From positions 62,001 through 126,000 of the forward strand of contig JAANDG010000116.1 in NCBI GenBank assembly GCA_036852015.1: a DNA stretch of 64,000 nucleotides, written 5' to 3'. This stretch comes from Pelodera strongyloides. Lineage: Eukaryota; Nematoda; Chromadorea; Rhabditida; Rhabditidae. The notes below the pieces were generated by a model. That model searched no databases and was not told the DNA's origin. It worked only from the letters and a program-made list of their open reading frames with translations. Positions 59,301-64,000 of this stretch are shown here, piece after piece (position 1 is the stretch's first letter; each line of letters begins with the position of its first letter). A program made the translations under genes and the position numbers.

Positions 59301-60781
59301 GACGGAATACCTGGGCAACCGCGGAATACCCTGGACAACCGTGGAATACCCCGGGCAACCATGGAATACCCCGGGCAATAAATAAATAAACCCAGAAAGC
59401 TCATCCGTACCACAAACTCCACACGCATCGAATCGCAAAGAAGATCCAATGACGTCGTCACAACCAACAACCTGGAATTGTTCTTTTTATATATTTATTT
59501 CTTAAAGCGAAATACTGGCAGGTTTTTGAAACGCATCGAGTCACCAACATTCTTATGCGCCATATGCAGAGGATAAAAAAAATAGACCCCAATTGGACCC
59601 CACTTCGCATAAATACATAAGAATGCAGTTGCCACGATGCGTTTCAAAAACCGGCCGGTATTTCGCTTTAAACCGGTAGCACTTTTTGGTAGCACTTTTT
59701 GGGAACGCACTTCACCTACCAATAAGAATAATTGTAAGAAATATTTGCCGGCACGTACAATTTTAAATTTTTATGTGGAGTATACTAGTTAAACCACACA
59801 CTCCGCAAGAAGAAAATTACTAATTTACTTATTTATATATTTACTTGCCTGGCACGTTCCTTTTGAGCAGACAGATCGCTGACTCGGCGATTCACACGGC
59901 GTTCCATCAGCGACGCGCCACAAGAATTTGGCACCCGATGAGCGGGAGCGGCACACAACTTCACACTAAAATACATGGGGAAAATTTTTGTACAAAGGTG
60001 GAAAAAAATAGCAAATCATCAATAATAATGTTTTAAGTGTGTTAGTTCAAGTAAGTGACTTGACAATGCAACCGTACCTAATAAGGATGTTGGCGAGGTA
60101 ATGAACACGTAGAATTATGATTATCTTCTAGTAACAATAACAGATAACTTATTTGTGAGGATGACAAATGTATCAAATGTAAGTTTGGAAAAACGTATTA
60201 CTTGCTGCTTCGACAAAATTGTTTCTCCGCCACACACTGTATCTCGAGGAGTTCGTGACGGTTTATTACATTCCTGAAAATAGTTTTTAATTAATATTAT
60301 TTTATTATCGTGTTAATATTTGTAAATTGAACAGTATTAGAGTATTTATCACCAAACATTTCAAAATAATTCTGCTAATTAAAATGTTGTGATTAATTGG
60401 CCAACAATATTGCTCTCTCCCACATCCAACCCAACAGGACTCCTTGGCGCAATGGTAGCGCGTTCGACTCCAGATCGAAAGGTTGGGTGTTCGAGTCACT
60501 CAGGGGTCAAAAGTTTTGCAATTATTATTTTCATTTATATTTATTTTAAATATGGGAAATTGTTCTTATTTTCTTTTACGCCTAAGTAAAATTAAGAAAA
60601 CTAGTACGAATGAACATTACTATTCACATTTTGTTTCTACATTAGTAACCTAGATTTCGTTGATACCATACCATAATTATAAAATACCCACCTTTGTATT
60701 GCAAATTCGATATCGCACTGATATACCCGAACATTTTACGTCAAGGCATCTTCGCAATTGTTGAGCTACACCTCCACCACA
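36535..60781 (-). CDS. madd-4: Punctin/ADAMTS-like (MADD-4) matrix protein, 5'-partial
   Basis: ADAMTSL/punctin proteins are secreted and lack a protease; C. elegans MADD-4 organises neuromuscular synapses and guides muscle arms. I assemble 29 phase-compatible exons: 60692-60781, 60202-60273, 59845-59965, 58826-58953, 58294-58424, 57188-57326, 56732-56833, 56185-56318, 45132-45262, 44593-44648, 44242-44326, 43932-44068, 43645-43732, 43318-43421, 43113-43196, 42943-43015, 42616-42719, 42211-42301, 41967-42061, 41052-41102, 40717-40800, 40193-40264, 40001-40066, 38984-39139, 38611-38752, 38310-38383, 37643-37787, 37163-37217 and 36535-36607; 960 residues. Order: first TSP1 (CGGGVAQQLRRC), ADAMTS-type Cys-rich module (WRVADGTPCESPS), seven TSP1 repeats (e.g. 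GEWGQCSASC, DWTACSASCGTG), an Ig domain (IKIKCP, YWSKNGK, MEDAGLYECY), three TSP1, and a C-terminal PLAC domain (SCEDLSRFCDIIKLFHSC, QRCCASC). The start, signal peptide and first half of TSP1-1 lie upstream and were not found. Confidence 0.92.
38098..38282. mobile_element. TTAA-flanked MITE, family A
   Basis: Intact TTAA and AGCGAAATACCGGCCGG ends on both sides. It lies just 27 bp downstream (in gene sense) of punctin exon 38310-38383. Confidence 0.9.
39260..39331 (-). tRNA. tRNA-Thr (AGT), array copy 1
   Basis: The minus strand folds as a cloverleaf. The acceptor GCCTCAT pairs with ATGAGGC, the anticodon stem TCTGT/ACAGA carries loop CTAGTAA (anticodon AGT), and the T arm GCTGG/CCAGC has loop TTCGATT. 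The discriminator base is A. A TTTT Pol III terminator follows within about ten bases. It lies in a punctin intron. Confidence 0.95.
39419..39490 (-). tRNA. tRNA-Thr (AGT), array copy 2
   Basis: Identical in the gene body to copy 1, and followed by a run of seven T residues on its own strand. The flanking sequence is duplicated too. Confidence 0.95.
39576..39647 (-). tRNA. tRNA-Thr (AGT), array copy 3
   Basis: Identical gene body, with a TTTT terminator downstream. Confidence 0.95.
39733..39804 (-). tRNA. tRNA-Thr (AGT), array copy 4 (T-stem variant)
   Basis: One base differs from its sisters: the 3' T-stem strand reads CCAAC instead of CCAGC, giving a C-A mismatch opposite GCTGG. The anticodon and acceptor stem are intact and a TTTT terminator follows. 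It may be weakly functional or decaying. Confidence 0.88.
39889..39960 (-). tRNA. tRNA-Thr (AGT), array copy 5
   Basis: Identical gene body to copies 1-3, with a TTTT terminator. On the gene's own strand it is the first of the array and lies 40 bp past the punctin exon 40001-40066. Confidence 0.95.
40313..40437 (+). mobile_element. Helitron-like element, short copy 3
   Basis: Begins A|TCTTATTATATAAAG and ends with hairpin GGCGGCGCAGCCG then TCTGG|T. It is an internally deleted relative of 2090-2330 and 26014-26255, in the opposite orientation, in a punctin intron. It contains a GTTT array. Confidence 0.65.
40885..41010. repeat. GA microsatellite, two blocks
   Basis: GAGA runs interrupted by about 60 bp of unrelated sequence, in a punctin intron. 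Confidence 0.9.
41379..41583. mobile_element. GC-rich palindromic element, family K
   Basis: Starts AACGAGAAAATTGGCGTGCAA and ends CTTGCACGCCAAGTTTCG. The body is filled with GGCGTGCA and its inverse TGCACGCC. An inverted partner lies at 41786-41940. Both are in a punctin intron. Confidence 0.75.
41786..41940. mobile_element. GC-rich palindromic element, family K, inverted copy
   Basis: Begins CGAAACTTGGCGTGCAAG and ends TTGCACGCCAATTTTCTCG, the reverse of the copy at 41379-41583. It lies about 25 bp past the 3' end of the second Ig exon, on the intron side. Confidence 0.75.
42472..42543. repeat. Minisatellite, TGGGGTAAAATTGTCCC units
   Basis: Four direct copies of GGGGTAAAATTGTCCC, 18-23 bp apart, in a punctin intron. 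Confidence 0.93.
44666..44846. mobile_element. TTAA-flanked MITE, family A
   Basis: TTAA at both sides, with inverted AGCGAAATACCGGC ends. It lies in the punctin intron between exons 45132-45262 and 44593-44648. Confidence 0.9.
47812..50242. mobile_element. ~2.4-kb non-autonomous element with inverted ends
   Basis: Some 240 bp at the left (AAACTCGGCTCCAGTGCCGCACC, then GGTGCGA and CTGGTGCC units to about 48055) are mirrored in inverse at the right from about 50055 to 50242 (GGCACCAG, GGTGCGGCACCCCGACCGAG). The AT-rich interior has no sizeable reading frame. It looks like a DNA transposon derivative with long terminal or subterminal repeats; target-site duplications could not be defined. Confidence 0.65.
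50250..50358. repeat. CT/CTTT microsatellite
   Basis: TTTC tetranucleotides grade into a long CT run just outside the right end of the 2.4-kb element. A similar CT run lies just outside its left end. Confidence 0.9.
51678..51859. mobile_element. TTAA-flanked MITE, family A
   Basis: Complete ends (TTAAAGCGAAATACCGGCCG and its inverse) with the ATAAGCTGCATAAGAATGCT core. Confidence 0.9.
52587..52769. mobile_element. TTAA-flanked MITE, family A
   Basis: Complete inverted ends. About 730 bp from the previous copy, in the same orientation. Confidence 0.9.
53397..53452 (-). mobile_element. Helitron-like 5' terminus
   Basis: TTTATATAATAAGAT preceded by AACTCTTCTCCTTTGCC is the inverse of the sequence at 14405-14460. 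The remaining element was not delimited. Confidence 0.4.
54423..54517. mobile_element. Short TTAA-flanked MITE, family A'
   Basis: Only 95 bp long: TTAAAGCGGCATAACAGCCGG, a short core, and CGGCCGTTATACCGCTTTAA. It is an internally deleted copy. Confidence 0.88.
56088..56160 (-). repeat. tRNA-like gene or pseudogene
   Basis: The minus strand shows GGTGTAGTGG (A box), GCAGGTTCAATTCC (B box) and a T run after the end. The acceptor stem AAACCCA/TGGGCTT has one A-C mismatch and the anticodon stem does not pair, so I read a pseudogene or tRNA-derived repeat. It lies 25 bp past a punctin exon, on the intron side. Confidence 0.5.
58463..58492. repeat. Interstitial CCTAAG (TTAGGC) tract
   Basis: Four consecutive CCTAAG-type hexamers inside a punctin intron, equivalent to TTAGGC on the minus strand. 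Confidence 0.8.
58664..58796. mobile_element. Truncated MITE, family A
   Basis: The left end GCGAAATACCTGCCGG carries a small internal duplication (TACCTGCCGGT twice). The right inverted end is missing. Confidence 0.7.
59272..59379. repeat. Minisatellite, GGAATACCCCGGGCAACCRT units
   Basis: About five imperfect direct copies of a 20-22 bp unit in a punctin intron. Confidence 0.88.
59502..59671. mobile_element. TTAA-flanked MITE, family A
   Basis: TTAAAGCGAAATACTGGCAGG and CCGGCCGGTATTTCGCTTTAA ends, in a punctin intron. Confidence 0.9.
60438..60509 (+). tRNA. tRNA-Trp (CCA)
   Basis: The acceptor GACTCCT pairs with AGGGGTC (one G-T wobble). The D arm GGCGCAATGGTAGCGC is canonical, the anticodon stem TTCGA/TCGAA carries loop CTCCAGA (anticodon CCA), and the T arm is GGGTG/CACTC with one wobble pair. 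The discriminator is A and a TTTT terminator follows at about 60513. It sits on the plus strand inside the first recognised punctin intron, antisense to the host gene. Confidence 0.96.
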
Positions 60782-61363
60782 CTGAAATATTATCTGTAAA
60801 GTTTATGAAAAGTAAGTTTATTTAAATCCATGCAGTACAATGAACCGTATAAAATCCATAGTTTTATGTCGTACCTTCCTTATTATAAATAAATCTAAAC
60901 TATTTAGGCAATCGGTACAAGAAAAACTATACTAATATGGAAACGAAATGCTATAGTTCCGCCCGAGTAACTAGCCAGTGCCAACCGGGTAGCAATTCTA
61001 GTGAGGCTTAGTCAAGTACCAGATGGCGCGGTTGTCACTAATGCAACGCGGGTTCAATTCCACTATATATTTCGTTCTCTGCCGTTTATGGGCTTTGGGC
61101 GCCAAGCTAGTGGTATAACGACCGGTGTTTACTTGTCCACTTCATTGAAATTGGTTTGGGCCAATCGAGCAACGTACATTCATAAATAACTTTTAGATTT
61201 TTGCTAATACAAGTAATTGCACTGTTAAATCCTTTGTGCGCGAGGAGCTCGCACATAGGTTGGGTTTCAATGATTTAGTTAGAAATTGCATTTAAATTTC
61301 AACTTACAAAGAAAATTTTATTCGGTTTTCCGCAAGTGCCATGCTACTACAAGATGATAGTAA

Positions 61364-61534
61364 TTAAAGAGAAATACCGGCCGGTTTTTGAAACGCATCA
61401 TGTACAACTGAACTATTACGTATTTATGCTAATTTATCCGAATTTGGCTCGATCTTTTATTCTAATTTATGGTCATTTACATAAGCTGCATAAGAATGCT
61501 GGTGTACCGATGCGTTTCAAAAACCGTCCGGTTG
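61364..61534. mobile_element. TTAA-type MITE, family A (right end truncated)
   Basis: Left end TTAAAGAGAAATACCGGCCGG is good. The right end stops at AAAACCGTCCGGTT before the expected ATTTCGCTTTAA. Confidence 0.8.
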
Positions 61535-61859
61535 AACTGTGCGCGAGTGTCAAATTGTATGTAAATTTCTTGGAAATAGAGCTCATTGTATCAAAAAATA
61601 TCCTATTTGTAACAAAGCACTCAAAACGTCCAAAAAAAATCGAAGAAATATTGAAAAGTATTAGGCTGAAAATACATCTGAATCTTTTACTACGCTTATT
61701 AGAAAATTATTTACAACAGTAAAATATAATGAAGCGAAAATAACTGTGAGAGATTACTGAATCGACCTGTGGTTGCCCCAACAGAACGAAAGTTTTACCC
61801 CTATTCCATTTCTCCACAGAACTAAGAGTAAGCGCTTCGTGCGGTATTTACCCTGAAAG

Positions 61860-61930
61860 GAAGTGGAATTGAACCAGACTCTGTTGGCGTGCAAATAGAG
61901 CGCTTTGCCACTGCGCCATATAGCACACGG
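61860..61930 (-). repeat. tRNA-like (Pol III A/B box) sequence
   Basis: On the minus strand ATGGCGCAGTGGCAAAGCGC resembles an A box with D arm, and CTGGTTCAATTCC a B box. The acceptor stem is not paired, so it is probably a tRNA pseudogene. Confidence 0.45.
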
Positions 61931-62125
61931 GTGCTACGCGTGTGTAAAATGCTTTGTGGTGTTGAGAAGAACTTGGGTGGTGGAAACTTTCAAAAAGTGG
62001 TGGAATCAAATTAATCGAAAGTTATTAAAAACTAAACGAAATGACATTGTAAGTATAAGTGAATGAACATGCCATTACATAAACAGTACGTAAAACTTAG
62101 GACAAGGAATGTCCGAATAAACTCT

Positions 62126-62583
62126 TTAAAGGGAGAGGCCCACGAGCAAAACGTTGCTTTTGCTTTGCTTGAACAGAATGTCCGGAATTTCAGAAATATT
62201 ACCGTGAAAACCGCATTTCTTTATGCCTAGAACTCGCAGAGATATTTCACGGCAAACAGTTCGGCCAGATACCGTAGTCAAAAGGGTTAAAATACGTTTT
62301 TACGGTTTATATCCATCCATTAGCATTGTTTCTCTACATAGTGATTGATAAACGAATGAAGAACATTCCTACCATTATAACAAAGCGTTTTCAATACTTT
62401 AGTACCCGAAAAGAGCAAAAATTGATTCTCACTACGGTACCTGACCGAACAGTTTGCCGGGGAATATCACTGCGAGTTCTAGGCGTAAAGAAATGCGGTT
62501 TTCACAGTAATATTTCTGAAATTCCGAACATGCTTTGCAAGTAAGTTGGGGAAGACTTTTTTCTCGTGGGCCTCTTCCTTTAA
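62126..62583. mobile_element. TTAA-flanked palindromic MITE, family C, copy 2
   Basis: TTAAAGGGAGAGGCCCACGAG and CTCGTGGGCCTCTTCCTTTAA are inverted over 458 bp. This copy keeps both TTAA ends that the copy at 15332-15790 has lost. Confidence 0.9.
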
Positions 62584-62801
62584 GTTTCTGCCTGGAGTGT
62601 ATATCCATACTTTTATTTTCTCAATGAACTAACCCTTATAAATACTTCAGTTAGTTGTTTCTCATTAAAAATGCAATAAGAAAGTATTTAATATGAACAA
62701 ATACATAAATAATTGAAGAAATATTTTCTCTACTTTTGTTTCGTAATATTTTTTGCCTTCAAGCATGCCAGGCCTATCGGCACAGACAGATTAATAGGGC
62801 G

Positions 62802-62866
62802 TGGTTTGGAGGTAAAGTTCTAGAAGTGCGGCCAGATAGACGAGGGTTCGATTCCGCTTAACCCGG
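62802..62866 (+). repeat. tRNA-like (Pol III B box) sequence
   Basis: GAGGGTTCGATTCCGC is a good B box and GGTTTGGAGG a weak A box; the stems are poor. Confidence 0.35.
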
Positions 62867-63301
62867 ATGTCGACAAGGTGTCGTTCAATCCTCTTGACGC
62901 GGAATAAATTGTTCTCATGTGCTCGCAAATGGTTGGGTGTTTAGACGCCTAGTCAGTGGTAGTGTATGGACATTTTTGGCAAATAAGACTAATTCCATGT
63001 ATTATATATGCAAATTTCCATGGAATTTGTTGAAAGGGAACAAGCAATTGCGCGTAGAATGAAGAGCTAACTGTAGCTAGGAGAGAATAGCTAGGATATT
63101 TCATAGAAAGTTAGGGCAGGTGATATGTTTTAACTTTCTGAACGAGAATGACAAAGATGGTAAGCGACTTAAAAATAGACACAGAGAATAATTTTATAGA
63201 AAGCTCCAGAAAGAGTTTAATTAACCATTTTAGGAAATAAAGAAACACTAAAAATGGAGTCTATTTCTCCCATCCCTTTAAAGTAAATTTCTCCCATCCC
63301 T

Positions 63302-63791
63302 TTAAAGGGATAGGTTCATCTCAAATCACCTCTCTTTTTATTGTTTCTATTGGTAATAGCGCAAATATCATGCACAATGAAAATTAAATCAATCACAGGA
63401 CAACACGCCTCGCAGAAGAAGCTTCCTTTATTAGAAGCTAGTTGATCGAAAGCCAAAATCTAAACTCAAAAACTAATACGGTACACATATCGCGCGGGCT
63501 AGTGGCAATTAGCCAAGAGCCAATTAAATGATACTCACAGTGGAAAATAATGACCTGCCGAGTGTAATTTGTAACTTGGCTAATTGCCATTAGCCCGCGC
63601 GATCTGTGCACGGTATTAGTTTTTGAGTTTAGATTTTGGCTTCCGATCAACTAGCTTCCAATAAAGGAGGCTTCTTCTACGAGTCGTAGTGTTCTGTGAT
63701 TGATTTAATTTTCATTGTGAATGATATTTGTGCTATTATCAATAAAAAACAATAAAAAGAGGTGTGATTTGAGATGAACCTATCCCTTTAA
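63302..63791. mobile_element. TTAA-flanked palindromic MITE, family D
   Basis: TTAAAGGGATAGGTTCATCTC and GAGATGAACCTATCCCTTTAA form near-perfect ends of a 490-bp palindrome. The inner arms (GCGCGGGCTAGTGGCAATTAG and its inverse) also match. Confidence 0.92.
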
Positions 63792-63983
63792 AGCGAAATA
63801 CCGGCCGGTTCTTGAAACGCTTCGGGGGACACCAGCATTTTTATGCAGCTTATGCAGTATGCAAATAAACAAATTAGAATAAAAAATCGAGCTAAATTCG
63901 AGAAAATTAGCATAAATGTGTAAGAATTCACTTGTCCACGGTGCGTTTCAAATACCGAAATACCGGCCGGTATTTCGCTTTAA
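63788..63983. mobile_element. TTAA-flanked MITE, family A, abutting family D
   Basis: Shares its left TTAA with the right end of the family D element. The right end is CCGGCCGGTATTTCGCTTTAA. Confidence 0.9.
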
Positions 63984-64000
63984 AGTAAAAAATAAATAAA

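Larger units (their letters stand above)
60782..64000. other. No gene recognised; possible upstream part of punctin
   Basis: The punctin exon at 60781 begins in mid-TSP1, so at least one further 5' exon must lie here or outside the window; none was convincing. The region holds a family A MITE at 61364-61534, tRNA-like segments near 61020-61065, 61860-61930 and 62802-62865, and MITEs at 62126-62583, 63302-63791 and 63788-63983. Confidence 0.5.

Noticed and set aside
59841..59849. Apparent GC-AG intron (CAG|GCAAGT) in punctin
   Set aside because: Using the next GT (GCAA|GTAAAT, exon end at 59845) gives a canonical donor and restores the phase with the following exon.

Overview
The window is metazoan nuclear DNA, most likely from a nematode. 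It is intron-rich and about 40 % GC by eye. Splice acceptors are mostly TTTTCAG or TTTCAG, there are degenerate TTAGGC tracts (the nematode telomere repeat), and three conserved animal genes can be assembled that match C. elegans kin-32 (FAK), vha-16 (V-ATPase subunit d) and madd-4 (punctin). The clade is an inference. All exon models were built by hand from splice sites, reading phase and remembered family motifs; no search was run.

Layout. 1-7.6 kb: no host gene recognised; CT microsatellites, a Helitron-like fragment and a 5'-truncated LINE with an intact reverse transcriptase ORF (3532-5220, minus). 7.6-17.4 kb (plus): a 22-exon gene for a roughly 993-residue Gln/Asn/Gly/Tyr repeat protein of no family I recognise, with a hydrophobic C-terminus like a GPI-anchor signal. 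18.7-28.0 kb (minus): 14 exons of a FAK-type kinase, giving the FERM domain, a short linker and the kinase N-lobe; the C-lobe and FAT domain were not found. 29.1-34.7 kb (plus): complete 13-exon V-ATPase subunit d. 36.5-60.8 kb (minus): 29 exons of a punctin/ADAMTS-like matrix protein (TSP1 repeats, ADAMTS-type Cys-rich module, Ig domain, PLAC domain), open at its 5' end, with five tandem tRNA-Thr genes and one tRNA-Trp in its introns. 60.8-64.0 kb: no gene seen; MITEs and tRNA-like sequences.

The FAK and V-ATPase genes are divergent (about 1.1 kb apart). The V-ATPase/punctin and repeat-protein/FAK pairs are convergent. FAK (adhesion signalling) and punctin (extracellular synaptic organiser) both act at the cell surface, but nothing suggests an operon.

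The most striking non-genic feature is the density of short palindromic elements. At least four families share TTAA at both ends and an AG(C/G)G-type terminus, as expected for piggyBac-derived MITEs. There are also three other small inverted-repeat families, a Helitron-like family, and a roughly 2.4-kb element with long inverted ends. These insertions account for much of the intron length.
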